This document shows, piece by piece, positions 6,686-15,540 of a stretch of 63,422 bases of DNA (its first letter is position 1; each line of letters starts with the position of its first letter). Both the position numbers and the translations under genes were made by a program. The DNA lies in the NCBI GenBank assembly GCA_040388665.1, contig JAZKBL010000059.1, forward strand, positions 1 through 63,422, given 5' to 3'. This DNA comes from DAHVFY01 sp040388665. Its GTDB lineage: Bacteria > Chlamydiota > Chlamydiia > Chlamydiales > Rhabdochlamydiaceae. The notes under the pieces were generated by a model that worked only from the letters and a program-made list of their open reading frames with translations, was not told the origin of the DNA and made no database searches.

Positions 6686-9517
6686 TTGGCTAAAAATCTC
6701 AAATTAAATATTAAGAATACGCAACTTGCGGAAGCGCTTAAACTCAATAAGCAGAAAAAACCTGCTCCTGCTAAGAAAAAAGATACAGCAGCACCGGCCA
6801 CCACCGAAGCGACTCTTCAAGAAGCCCATGTTGAACACCCATCGGTTCAAGAAACCCCTTCGTCCCTCAAGCCAAAGTCTTCCTCTTCTCCTAAAGGAGC
6901 ACCAAAATCTGAGACTCCATCAGCAGATGCAGCAGCTCCTGCTCAAGACACAGCTAAAAATCGTCCAGAAGCACCTTCTCAAGAATCCCCTGTTCCAGCT
7001 CCAGCTGCATCTAAGCCGGAAATAAAGCCAGAACCTAGACCTGAAAGCCACCCGGAAAACAGACCGGATGCGAGGTCAGACGTAAGACCGGACACAAGAC
7101 AAGGACAGCGCCCGCCTCCAACAAGTTACGGACAGCCGCGCCCTCAACAGAATGAGTATCAACCCCGTTCTCAACAAGGTTATCCTCAGCGTCCTCAACA
7201 AAATGGTTACCCACCGCGCCCTCAACAAAACGGTTATCCTCCACGTCAACAGCAAAATGGATATCCCCCACGCCCGCAACAAAATGGTTACCCGCCTCGT
7301 CCGCAGCAAAACGATTACCAATCACGGCCGCAACAGCAAAATACAGGCCAATATCCTGGAGCGCGTCCTCCTTACCGTCCAGCTTCACCCGGAGGCACAG
7401 GGACAGGTTATGGAAATAGACCGGGAGAAAGACCTCAAGCATATCGTCCTCAGCAACGCCCTTATCCCCCACGAACACCAACGCCACCCACAGCTATTCC
7501 CCCTAAACATACAGAAAAACCTTCAACAAAATCTCATGAAGGACCAGGCGATACTGCTCGAAAACCTCCAGGATTTAAAGAATACCGTGATCTTAAGCCA
7601 CAGAAAAAATCAGACCAGCGCTCTTTTGATGTACGCGATAGACAAGGCTTACGTGTTTCTGATGATGAAGCGTGGCGGAAAAAAAGACCCGCACACAAAG
7701 CCCGCTTTACTTCTCAGCAAGAAGAGATTATCCGTCCAAAAACTTTAAGCATACGTCTACCGATCTCTATTAAAGATCTAGCATCTGAAATGAAGCTCAA
7801 AGCTTCTCAGCTAATTTCCAAACTTTTCATGCAAGGCGTTGTTGTCACACTTAATGATCTTTTAGACGATGAAACAACCATCCAATTGCTCGGTCACGAA
7901 TTTGACTGCGAAATCAAAATCGATACAAGCGAAGAAGAACGACTACGCATTACAGAGAAAACAATTAAGGAAGAAGTTTCTGAAACGCCTCCGGAACAGC
8001 TCGCATTTAGGCCGCCTGTCATCACTTTTATGGGTCACGTCGATCACGGCAAAACGAGCCTCATCGATGCAATCCGCAAGAGCAATGTAGCATCAGGCGA
8101 AGCAGGAGCTATTACACAACACATTGGTGCATTCCGTTGTCATACAGCTGTTGGCGATATTTGCGTTCTTGACACTCCGGGTCACGAAGCTTTCTCTGCG
8201 ATGAGAGCACGCGGTGCTGATGTCACAGATATCGTTGTTCTTGTTGTTGCAGGTGACGAAGGATTACGCACACAAACACTTGAAGCAATCGAACAAGCAC
8301 GCTCTGCGAATGTCCCTATCGTCGTTGCAATTAACAAATCAGACAAACCCAACTTCAATGTTGACAATGTCTATCGACAACTTGCAGATAATAATCTTCT
8401 CCCGGAAAGCTGGGGAGGAACAACGATCACTGTCAATTGCTCAGCTATAACTGGCGACGGAATTAAAGAACTTCTTGAAATGCTCGCACTACAAGCAGAA
8501 ATCCTTGAACTCAAAGCAAATCCAGAGACAAGAGCCCGCGGCACAGTCATTGAATCTGAAATGCATAAAGGTCTTGGCGGCGTAGCTACGGTTCTTGTCC
8601 AAACAGGAACTCTCCGCTTAGGCGATCCTATCGTCTTTGCGCAACACTGGGCGCGCATTAAAACAATGCACGATGAACACGGCAAAGAACTCTTGTCAGC
8701 TGGACCTTCTACCCCTGTAAAAATTACTGGCCTTTCAGGACTCCCTGCGGCAGGAAGCGAATTTATTGCTGTAAAAACAGAAAAAGAAGCAAGAGTCCTT
8801 TCTCGTGATAGAACTCTTGGACAAGAGCAGCAACAAAGACAGTTACAAGCCAAACGCACAGGATTGGAAAATCTTCTTCAACAAACAGCTGATGCAGCAG
8901 TTAAGAAAACGCTTAATTTAATTCTTAAAGCTGACGTTCAAGGATCTTTGGAAGCGCTAAAAAGCTCTCTTCTTAAAATTGCTACAAATAAAGTCGAGCT
9001 CAATATCATCTCCGCTGAAGTGGGCGAAGTGTCTGAATCTGATGTACAAAGGGCTGCAGCTTCAAAAGCAACGATCATTGGTTTTCATACACAAGTAGAA
9101 AATCATGCAGAATCACTCATTAAACAGTTGAAAGTTACAGTAAAGCTTCACGATATTATCTACCATGCTATCGATGATGTGCGCGCTATCATGAAATCCC
9201 TTTTAGATAAGATCCCTCAAGAAACGGATACAGGATCTGCAATTGTAAAAACAATCTTCAAATCTTCACAACTTGGCGTCATCGCTGGCTGTCAAGTGCT
9301 GGATGGAACCATTAAGAGAAATCACTTGGTTAGAATTCTTCGCGGCAAAGAAATTGTATGGAAGGGCTCAATCGCCTCATTAAAACGTCTCAAAGAAGAT
9401 GTTCGCGAAGTCAGCAAAGGATACGAATGTGGTATTCTTCTGAATAACTACAGTGATGTAAAGGAAGAAGACATCATTCAGGCATACGAAATTACTTACT
9501 TAGAACAAGATTTATAA
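6686..9517 (+). CDS. infB: Translation initiation factor IF-2, TTG start
   Basis: IF-2 is the GTPase that delivers initiator tRNA to the 30S subunit and promotes subunit joining. The start is TTG (6686-6688) preceded by AAGGA at 6674-6678; no ATG fits better. The 943 residues comprise a long disordered N-terminal half, an IF2-N helix region near residues 350-430, then the G domain. That domain shows GHVDHGKT near residue 450, DTPGHEAF and NKSDKP, and is followed by domains II-IV. Residues ~150-215 are an unusual Pro/Gln/Asn/Tyr tandem repeat built on PRPQQNGYP. The TAA stop overlaps the rbfA start by one base (TAATG), indicating translational coupling. Confidence 0.97.
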   Translation: MAKNLKLNIKNTQLAEALKLNKQKKPAPAKKKDTAAPATTEATLQEAHVEHPSVQETPSSLKPKSSSSPKGAPKSETPSADAAAPAQDTAKNRPEAPSQESPVPAPAASKPEIKPEPRPESHPENRPDARSDVRPDTRQGQRPPPTSYGQPRPQQNEYQPRSQQGYPQRPQQNGYPPRPQQNGYPPRQQQNGYPPRPQQNGYPPRPQQNDYQSRPQQQNTGQYPGARPPYRPASPGGTGTGYGNRPGERPQAYRPQQRPYPPRTPTPPTAIPPKHTEKPSTKSHEGPGDTARKPPGFKEYRDLKPQKKSDQRSFDVRDRQGLRVSDDEAWRKKRPAHKARFTSQQEEIIRPKTLSIRLPISIKDLASEMKLKASQLISKLFMQGVVVTLNDLLDDETTIQLLGHEFDCEIKIDTSEEERLRITEKTIKEEVSETPPEQLAFRPPVITFMGHVDHGKTSLIDAIRKSNVASGEAGAITQHIGAFRCHTAVGDICVLDTPGHEAFSAMRARGADVTDIVVLVVAGDEGLRTQTLEAIEQARSANVPIVVAINKSDKPNFNVDNVYRQLADNNLLPESWGGTTITVNCSAITGDGIKELLEMLALQAEILELKANPETRARGTVIESEMHKGLGGVATVLVQTGTLRLGDPIVFAQHWARIKTMHDEHGKELLSAGPSTPVKITGLSGLPAAGSEFIAVKTEKEARVLSRDRTLGQEQQQRQLQAKRTGLENLLQQTADAAVKKTLNLILKADVQGSLEALKSSLLKIATNKVELNIISAEVGEVSESDVQRAAASKATIIGFHTQVENHAESLIKQLKVTVKLHDIIYHAIDDVRAIMKSLLDKIPQETDTGSAIVKTIFKSSQLGVIAGCQVLDGTIKRNHLVRILRGKEIVWKGSIASLKRLKEDVREVSKGYECGILLNNYSDVKEEDIIQAYEITYLEQDL

Positions 9518-10036
9518 TGGCAAAAAGAAGAACTGATCGGCTAAACTCCTTGCTTAAAGAAGTCATCTCCGAAGTGATCATGCGTGATGTGCGCAATCCT
9601 CATGTTACAACTCTCATTACTGTAACTCGTGTTGATATTTCAAGCGATTTACACTATGCCAAAGTGTACATTAGTGTGATTGGCAGCCAAGTCGAAAAAG
9701 ACGAGACTTTAAAAGCGCTGCAATCAGCTGCTGGATTTATCGCTGTCGAAAAAGGCGGCGGTCAACCTCATCCATGAGTTGAAATCGCAGCAGCCGCATG
9801 TATCGATTATCGCGCTGGTGCCGTACGGCGAAGACGAATATGCCGCCGAAATGATCAAGGCGGGCGCGGATGATTTCCTGACCAAGCCGGTANNNNNNNN
9901 NNTCCATTCATCAAAAAAAGTTGTGATGCGTTACTTTCCTGAACTTACCTTTAAGCTCGACAATTCCGTCGATCATCATATGCGTATCGACACCCTTTTA
10001 GAGCAAATTCACGATGAAGAGCGATCTAGACCTTAG
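9517..10036 (+). CDS. rbfA: Ribosome-binding factor A, interrupted by an assembly insert
   Basis: RbfA is a small KH-type factor for 30S maturation and cold adaptation. The N-terminal 77 codons (9517-9747, MAKRRTDRLNSLLKEV to AAGFIAV) and the C-terminal part (9905-10036, HSSKKVVMRYFPEL to the stop) are both clearly RbfA. They are separated by 157 bases containing foreign DNA and ten Ns. Joining 9747 directly to 9905 gives an uninterrupted 120-residue RbfA of normal family length, with TC present at both edges. The break is therefore almost certainly an artefact, and the gene is intact in the organism. The end overlaps truB. Confidence 0.92.
9748..9904 (+). other. Misassembled insert: response-regulator fragment plus 10-N gap
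   Basis: In one frame, 9751-9892 reads KAAVNLIHELKSQQPHVSII and, further on, AAEMIKAGADDFLTKPV. This is the C-terminal half of a receiver domain, including the conserved Lys of the KP motif. It is 31/50 G/C at 9841-9890, above its surroundings. It starts and ends mid-domain and abuts the Ns at 9893-9902. It interrupts an essential gene without any mobile-element feature. I infer contamination or a chimeric gap-closing read from another bacterium. Confidence 0.88.
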
Positions 10037-10727
10037 TAAGTTATCGATAGTATCAAAAACTACTGAAAAGCTCCCTTCAAGGGAGCATCTTGTTCTACTC
10101 GATAAACCTCTCGGAAAAACCTCTTTTAATTTAGTTGCAGCGCTTAGAAAAGCGAGCCATATCCAAAAAATTGGACATGCAGGCACCTTAGATCCCTTTG
10201 CAACAGGGGTCATGCTCCTTCTTGTTGGCAAAACATACACAAGGCTGTCACCTCTTTTCTTAAATCAAGATAAAGAATACCTAGCAACTGTCCATCTAGG
10301 AATCTCTACAGACACCTTCGACTGCGACGGAAAAATCCTAAATGAAAACACACGCATTCCAACTTTAGAAGAAATCCAGGAAGCTCTCAAGCAGTTTCAG
10401 GGAACAATTTTACAACTGCCTCCCATGTTTTCAGCAAAAAAACAAGGCGGAAAAAAACTTTACGAACTCGCTCGTAAAGGCATTGAAGTAGCACGGGAAA
10501 AAGTGCAAATCACTTTATCAACCATGCTACTTTCCTATGAATACCCTCGCCTAGAACTTAAAGTCAGCTGCAGCAAAGGAACCTATATACGCTCTATAGC
10601 TCACGACCTCGGAACTCTTCTTGGAACAGGAGCTCACTTATCAGCTCTTACAAGAACACGTAGCGGTGCTTTTCATCTTGCAGACTGCTTATCTCTGGAG
10701 AAAGCATGCACATTATACACAGCCTAA
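10014..10727 (+). CDS. truB: tRNA pseudouridine(55) synthase
   Basis: TruB converts U55 of the tRNA T-loop to pseudouridine. The 237-residue product has LLDKPLGKTSFNLV near residue 28 and the catalytic motif GHAGTLDPFATGV around residues 55-67, whose Asp is the nucleophile. The KLYELARKG and KGTYIRSIAHDLG segments of the family are also present. It is about the size of other chlamydial TruB proteins and lacks the C-terminal PUA domain of the Escherichia coli enzyme. The ATG lies within the end of rbfA (23-base overlap) and the 3' end overlaps ribF by 22 bases, so the three are translationally coupled. Confidence 0.95.
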   Translation: MKSDLDLSKLSIVSKTTEKLPSREHLVLLDKPLGKTSFNLVAALRKASHIQKIGHAGTLDPFATGVMLLLVGKTYTRLSPLFLNQDKEYLATVHLGISTDTFDCDGKILNENTRIPTLEEIQEALKQFQGTILQLPPMFSAKKQGGKKLYELARKGIEVAREKVQITLSTMLLSYEYPRLELKVSCSKGTYIRSIAHDLGTLLGTGAHLSALTRTRSGAFHLADCLSLEKACTLYTA

Positions 10728-11443
10728 ACGCACATACTGCCTCCCCTCCTCCATACGGTTTAACAATTGGCAGCTTTGATGGCATGCATCTTGGCCATCA
10801 ATTCCTTTTAAAAACACTCCGCGAACAACTCGGTCCTAAAGGCACACTTGCAGCACTTACCTTTTCCAATCATCCTGCAGATGTGATCCCTGGACTCAAA
10901 AAAGCACCTCTTTTATGTTCTTTCGAATATAAGCTACAACTTTTGGAAAAGGCTGGTGTCAACCTTGCTATCATCTTAGAATTCACGTCCTCTTTTTCTG
11001 AAAAATCTTATGATGTTTTTTTAAAAGAAGTTTTTAAGTGCATTCCCTTTTCTTATCTCATTTTGGGAACCGGCGCTGCGTTTGGCAAAAATAGACAAGG
11101 CGATGAATTACATATAAAAAATTTAGGAAAAGAGCTCCATTTTGAAGCCACTTATTTAGACAAAAAAAAAGTAGATGATGAAAACTGTTCTTCAGGGCTT
11201 ATCCGCCATTATCTTCAACAAGGAGATATTCATAAAGTCGCTTCCCTTCTTGGTCGCCCCTACGCTCTTTATGGTAAGATAAAAAATCATATATTAGATA
11301 CGACAGGACTATGCCTCCCCCCTCCTGGCACCTATTCCATCCTCATTAACAACATCCCAGCAAAAGCTCATATCAACGATGAAGTCACCATCGAATGTAA
11401 AGAAATTCTTTCAGAGTGCACAATAGAGGCAATTTTTTTATAA
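10706..11443 (+). CDS. ribF: RibF-type FAD synthetase, short riboflavin-kinase part
   Basis: Bacterial RibF phosphorylates riboflavin to FMN and adenylates FMN to FAD. The N-terminal adenylyltransferase domain is clear (GSFDGMHLGHQ near residue 24, and GTGAAFGKNRQGD near residue 115). The C-terminal kinase domain starts as usual (LLGRPYALYGKI) but then is only ~60 residues long. It lacks the GRGRxLGFPTAN-type phosphate-binding motif and ends at residue 245, against ~300 for typical RibF. ychF begins ten bases later, so there is no room for a missing exon-like tail. FAD synthetase activity is likely; riboflavin kinase activity is doubtful. Confidence 0.85.
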   Translation: MHIIHSLNAHTASPPPYGLTIGSFDGMHLGHQFLLKTLREQLGPKGTLAALTFSNHPADVIPGLKKAPLLCSFEYKLQLLEKAGVNLAIILEFTSSFSEKSYDVFLKEVFKCIPFSYLILGTGAAFGKNRQGDELHIKNLGKELHFEATYLDKKKVDDENCSSGLIRHYLQQGDIHKVASLLGRPYALYGKIKNHILDTTGLCLPPPGTYSILINNIPAKAHINDEVTIECKEILSECTIEAIFL

Positions 11444-11452
11444 TCACTGCTT

Positions 11453-12547
11453 ATGGCAAATCTTTCTTGTGGAATTGTAGGACTTCCTAATGTCGGTAAG
11501 TCGACTCTTTTTAATGCTCTGACCCGTAAAGCCGCGGCAGCAGCAAACTACCCCTTTTGTACTATCGACCCCAATGTTGGAATCGTCGAGGTAAATGACC
11601 CGCGTCTTGCTATTCTTTCAGGCATTTCCCACAGCAAGAAAATCATTCCTGCTACAATCACCTTTGTCGATATTGCAGGCCTTGTTGCTGGAGCTTCTCA
11701 AGGAGAAGGTCTTGGCAACCAGTTCCTTTCCAATATCCGAGAAACCGACGCCATCGTTCATGTGGTGCGCTGCTTTGAAAATGATGACGTGATCCACGTT
11801 GCGGGAAAAGTAGACCCCATCGCTGACATTGAAGTCATCAACCTAGAACTGATCCTTTCAGACATGCAAATGGCTGAAAACATCTACAAACGGCAAGAAA
11901 AACAAGCTAAAGGTAAAAAAGAACTCCTTCCTTTACTTGAAACTTTAAAAAAAGCACTCGATCACCTCAATGAAAGCAAGCCCCTACGTTCGCTAAAACT
12001 AACCCCTGAAGAAAAGGGTTACATTGCGGCATACCCCTTCTTAACAGATAAAAAAGTTGTTTATGCATGCAATGTCTCAGAAGACTCTCTTCCTTCCATG
12101 GAAAATGAATATGTCGCTAAAGTACGCGCTTATGCAGAAAAAGAAGGAAATCAAGTGATCCCTATTTGCGCGCGCCTCGAAGAAGAAGTCGCCCAGCTCA
12201 GTGAAGAAGAAGCTCTTGAATTCCTAAAAACACTAGGACTACAAGAAACAGGTCTCAATAGACTGATTAAAACTGCTTTTGAAACCCTCGATCTCATCAC
12301 GTACATCACAACAGGAGAGATCGAAACACGCGCTTGGACAATCAAAAAAGGAACGAATGCTCAAGAATCTGCAGGAAAAATCCACACCGATTTGCAGAAA
12401 GGCTTTATTCGCGCAGAAGTTGTCTCCTTTAACGATATGGTCGCCTACAAAGGCAGAGTTGGAGCGAAAGAAGCCGGAAAAGCACGCGCTGAAGGCAAAG
12501 AATATATTGTCCAGGATGGAGATGTCATCTTATTCTTCCACAATTAA
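11453..12547 (+). CDS. ychF: Redox-regulated ATPase YchF (Obg-like)
   Basis: YchF/OLA1 is a universally conserved P-loop ATPase that associates with ribosomes and is linked to stress and translation quality control. The 364-residue product shows Walker A GLPNVGKST (residues 10-18), then DIAGLVAGASQGEGLGN, a coiled-coil insertion (~130-200) and a C-terminal TGS domain. The TGS part includes TNAQESAGKIHTDLQKGFIRAE and EGKEYIVQDGDVI near the end. The length is exactly typical. It is followed 15 bases later by the methyltransferase gene and belongs to the conserved chlamydial infB-ychF run. Confidence 0.97.
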   Translation: MANLSCGIVGLPNVGKSTLFNALTRKAAAAANYPFCTIDPNVGIVEVNDPRLAILSGISHSKKIIPATITFVDIAGLVAGASQGEGLGNQFLSNIRETDAIVHVVRCFENDDVIHVAGKVDPIADIEVINLELILSDMQMAENIYKRQEKQAKGKKELLPLLETLKKALDHLNESKPLRSLKLTPEEKGYIAAYPFLTDKKVVYACNVSEDSLPSMENEYVAKVRAYAEKEGNQVIPICARLEEEVAQLSEEEALEFLKTLGLQETGLNRLIKTAFETLDLITYITTGEIETRAWTIKKGTNAQESAGKIHTDLQKGFIRAEVVSFNDMVAYKGRVGAKEAGKARAEGKEYIVQDGDVILFFHN

Positions 12548-12562
12548 CACCTTATAAAATTA

Positions 12563-13657
12563 ATGAAACAAGAATTATTTGTTACGTGCCCACGAGGCCT
12601 AGAAGATCTTCTTCATGCAGAACTTTCTCAACTTGGCTTAAGCGTGCGCAAAGGCGTATCTGGAGTCTATCTCCCACGTACAATGCATTCTGTGTATCTC
12701 GTTAATTACTGCTCACGCATTGCAATCCGCGTTCTCTGGCCCATGTTTAATTTTCGCTGCCCGCACAAAGAAGCCCTTTATAGAGGTGCGCGAGAAATTG
12801 ACTGGACAGAGCTCTTAAATCTTGAAAAGACATTTTCTATCGATGCCAACGTTGTTCATCCCACTTTAAATAACAGCCTATTTGCATCGCTTGTTGTTAA
12901 AGACGCCATCTGCGACACCTTAAGAGAAACGTTTGGAGAAAGACCCTCCGTTAATACTAAAAATCCCGACGTACAGCTCAATCTTTATATTTTTAACGGT
13001 TTTGCCACTATTAGTCTCGACACGTCCGGCGCGCCACTTTATAAACGTGGATGGAGAGAGCAGACAGGCGAAGCACCTATTCAAGAATCCTTGGCGGCTG
13101 CACTTCTTGCTCTTTCAGAATACACAGATGAAGAATCCTTATGCGATCCCTTCTGCGGATCGGGAACGATCCTTGTCGAAGCTGCCATGATGGCAACAAA
13201 AACACCTCCTGGTTTTTTTAGAGAAAATTGGGGCTTTACCAATCACCCCGGTTTTTCACAAGACGACTGGAAATCTGTAAAACAAGCAGCAAATGAAAAG
13301 CGCATCCCTCTTGCTGAAGGGAAAATCTTTGGTGCCGATAAAGATCCAGAATCTGTCGCCATGTGCAAAATGCATCTTGAAAAACTGGGCTGCGCTGATG
13401 TTATAGATCTGCAGCGTCGCGGCATTAATTCTTATTCTCCTTTTCCAACGCCTAGCTTGATTGTCACCAACCCTCCTTACGGAAAACGGCTTCACACCTC
13501 ATTAGAATACTTTCGCGCTCTTGGCGAACTTGCAAAAAAAACGCGCACCTGCCTGCTTGCCCCTGACAGCTCTTTCATCCAAGCCACCGGCCGTCCCATC
13601 CAACAATCCTTCCCCCTCGTAAGCGGCGGACTAAAGCTCTCTCTTTTCCACATCTAA
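12563..13657 (+). CDS. THUMP-domain class I rRNA/tRNA N2-guanine methyltransferase
   Basis: This 364-residue protein begins with a THUMP RNA-binding region (residues ~1-150, LFVTCPRGLEDLLHAEL). A Rossmann methyltransferase domain follows, with the SAM-binding motif DPFCGSGTILVEAA near residue 195 and the catalytic TNPPYGKRL near residue 300. This matches the RlmL/YpsC/Trm-G10 group that makes m2G in rRNA or tRNA. RlmL of 23S rRNA is the best guess, but the fused RlmK half of E. coli RlmKL is absent. It ends the ychF operon. Confidence 0.9.
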   Translation: MKQELFVTCPRGLEDLLHAELSQLGLSVRKGVSGVYLPRTMHSVYLVNYCSRIAIRVLWPMFNFRCPHKEALYRGAREIDWTELLNLEKTFSIDANVVHPTLNNSLFASLVVKDAICDTLRETFGERPSVNTKNPDVQLNLYIFNGFATISLDTSGAPLYKRGWREQTGEAPIQESLAAALLALSEYTDEESLCDPFCGSGTILVEAAMMATKTPPGFFRENWGFTNHPGFSQDDWKSVKQAANEKRIPLAEGKIFGADKDPESVAMCKMHLEKLGCADVIDLQRRGINSYSPFPTPSLIVTNPPYGKRLHTSLEYFRALGELAKKTRTCLLAPDSSFIQATGRPIQQSFPLVSGGLKLSLFHI

Positions 13658-13710
13658 TCTTGAAAAAAAAAGACAAAGCGTAGAAAGTCAAGATAAAAAG
13701 AGGTTCATCC

Positions 13711-14262
13711 ATGCTACGTTACTTATTTTTTTCCTTACTTAGCTTGTCTTGTTCTATTGCACAAGCAAGCACACCATCACAAGCGAGCCCTCCAGTACAT
13801 TCATGTCGCACGCCTCTTAGAAACCTATCCTCATTTGCAGTCCTTCCCATATTTGCTTTAAGCAACCCCACCCATGCGCACCTTTATGAGCAAACTTATC
13901 AAATCTTAAAAACAGAACTTGGAAAAATTGGGGAAATCCAAGAACTAAAGATGAATAACCTTGCAGGGCTAACTCTTGCTGGAGCTTTCCTCGCAATCAA
14001 TATTGAAAATATCACCATTCCAGGCAGCAATAATATTTCCATTACAAAAACATCGCTGGCAATAGAAACTATGACAACAATTAAAAAATCAGATGTTGAT
14101 TATTTAGCACATATTTGGGAAAGAAACTTATTCACCGAAGACGATTCAGATAAAACCATCATAGCATCCATCCAAAAACTCGTACAACAATTCACCGCCT
14201 GCTACCAGACATGCAACACACAAGAACCTAAAAAACCCACCTTCTATTTGTATAAATCTTAA
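13711..14262 (+). CDS. Hypothetical exported protein
   Basis: This 183-residue product has a classic Sec signal peptide: MLRYLFF, a hydrophobic core, and a likely signal peptidase I site after SIAQA at about residue 19. The gene has a good Shine-Dalgarno (GAGG, eight bases before ATG). The mature part contains a hydrophobic NLAGLTLAGAFLAINIENI segment and two Cys near the C-terminus (CYQTC). No family is recognised. It is probably periplasmic or outer-membrane associated, lying between a methyltransferase gene and the T3SS operon without obvious linkage to either. Confidence 0.75.
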   Translation: MLRYLFFSLLSLSCSIAQASTPSQASPPVHSCRTPLRNLSSFAVLPIFALSNPTHAHLYEQTYQILKTELGKIGEIQELKMNNLAGLTLAGAFLAINIENITIPGSNNISITKTSLAIETMTTIKKSDVDYLAHIWERNLFTEDDSDKTIIASIQKLVQQFTACYQTCNTQEPKKPTFYLYKS

Positions 14263-14284
14263 TAATCTTTTAAAACATTAAACC

Positions 14285-14339
14285 TCTTGCATAATTCCCT
14301 TCCATGCCCATCCCCATACGCGTATGGGCAAGGGCATGG
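14285..14339. repeat. CTTGCATAA motif plus palindromic hairpin
   Basis: TCTTGCATAA at 14285-14294 is followed by a near-perfect palindrome at 14302-14339 (CCATGCCC ... CCATACGCGTATGG ... GGGCATGG). The same TCTTGCATAA word precedes hairpins or clpB at two other sites in the window. It may act as a terminator for the upstream gene, although no T-run follows. Confidence 0.5.
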
Positions 14340-14430
14340 ATAAGGAATGTTGACTTTATAAGGGATTTCTCATAAGCTGTTGCAGGTCTCCTTAGGAGAA
14401 TGCATATCAAATCCAAAAATATATTAGTTC

Positions 14431-14458
14431 TTGACGAGCGTAGAAGAGCTCATATAGA
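14431..14458 (+). promoter_or_regulatory. Candidate promoter immediately before sctU
   Basis: TTGACG (14431-14436) and TATAGA (14453-14458) are 16 bases apart. The sctU ATG follows only eight bases after the -10, and there is no Shine-Dalgarno. If real, the transcript would be nearly leaderless. Confidence 0.35.
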
Positions 14459-14466
14459 GTGCAAAC

Positions 14467-15540
14467 ATGGCAGAAAAGAGTGAAAAGGCGACCCCGAAGA
14501 AAATTCGGGATGCGCGTAAAAAAGGGCAAGTTGCCAAAGCACAGGACTTCCCTTCAGCATTTACATTTATCGTTTCAATAGCCTCCGTTATCACACTTTC
14601 AGGCTATCTCTACAACTTGCTCGCAAGCTACATGATATTAACTTTTCGTTCAATCAGCGGCAACATCGATTTACAACGAGGCGCTGCAGGTTATGTGGGT
14701 CAAGCGATGTATGTCATGATGCAATGCAGCCTTCCTGTACTTATCCTTACAGTGATTACAGGACTCTTTTGTAATGTTGTTGTTGTTGGACCTCTCTTTG
14801 CTCTAGAAGCTGTTAAACCGGATGTAAAAAGACTCAACCCTGTTACAAACTTAAAAAATATCTTCAAATTTAAAACAGCTTTTGAACTTTTAAAATCTGT
14901 TTTTAAAATTACAGGCGCTTTTGTCTTAATTTACAGCGTCGTTTACAACAGCATACCGGAAATTATATCAACAGCTGCGCTGCCTGTTATCGGAAGCGCC
15001 ATGGTTTTTAGCGACTTCTTAATTAAAGTGATCATTCGGGTTGGAATCTTTTTTATCGCTATTGCCATTTTTGACCTCGTCTTCCAAAAAAAGAACTTTG
15101 CAAAAGAAATGAAGATGGAAAAATTCGAAGTCAAACAAGAACATAAAGATACAGAAGGCGACCCTCATATCAAAAGCCGCCGTAGACAAATCGCTCAGGA
15201 AATCGCTTATCAAGAAGGCCCTGCTGCGACAAAACGTGCAAAAGCTGTCATTACTAACCCAACACATCTAGCTATTGCTGTTGAATACAACGAAGAAACA
15301 GAACCTGCACCAAAAATTGTAACGATGGGACGTGGCATCATAGCTGCTATGATCATTAAAATCGCAACAGAAAACAATGTTCCGATCATGCGCAATGTCC
15401 CCCTCGCACATACACTATTCCAAAAAGGGAAAATTGGCGATTATATACCTGAGGAAGCCTACCAAGCTGTAGCGGAGGTCCTCAAATGGCTAGAGCAACT
15501 TGAAAAACCAGAGTCTGAGAGTGTGGAGCTATTTCAATGA
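14467..15540 (+). CDS. sctU: Type III secretion export-gate protein SctU (YscU/FlhB family)
   Basis: SctU is the autocleaving switch protein of the type III export gate that controls substrate-class specificity. The 357 residues start with the basic MAEKSEKATPKKIRDARKKG typical of the family. Four hydrophobic segments follow (about residues 28-50, 80-105, 140-165, 178-205), then a cytoplasmic domain with the autocleavage motif N264-P-T-H267. The gene overlaps sctV by four bases (ATGA). Order sctU-sctV-sctW-chaperone is that of Chlamydia. A virulence-type rather than flagellar assignment rests on this context. Confidence 0.95.
   Translation: MAEKSEKATPKKIRDARKKGQVAKAQDFPSAFTFIVSIASVITLSGYLYNLLASYMILTFRSISGNIDLQRGAAGYVGQAMYVMMQCSLPVLILTVITGLFCNVVVVGPLFALEAVKPDVKRLNPVTNLKNIFKFKTAFELLKSVFKITGAFVLIYSVVYNSIPEIISTAALPVIGSAMVFSDFLIKVIIRVGIFFIAIAIFDLVFQKKNFAKEMKMEKFEVKQEHKDTEGDPHIKSRRRQIAQEIAYQEGPAATKRAKAVITNPTHLAIAVEYNEETEPAPKIVTMGRGIIAAMIIKIATENNVPIMRNVPLAHTLFQKGKIGDYIPEEAYQAVAEVLKWLEQLEKPESESVELFQ

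Noticed and set aside
7141..7380. Repeat array considered as a CRISPR
   Set aside because: Repeats are contiguous, in frame and 24-27 bp long without spacers; they are coding repeats in infB.
7035..7487. 150-residue minus-strand frame inside infB
   Set aside because: It is a reverse-strand shadow of the Pro/Gln tandem repeats and low-complexity region.
7152..7748. 198-residue alternative-frame ORF inside infB
   Set aside because: It overlaps the infB repeats in another frame, with no start signal or family features.
8371..8859. 162-residue minus-strand frame within infB
   Set aside because: It is a shadow of the conserved IF-2 domains, Cys/Ser-rich and without a ribosome site.
9779..10036. 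Open frame that would fuse a receiver fragment with RbfA
   Set aside because: It crosses ten Ns and an artefactual junction; the real frame is rbfA.
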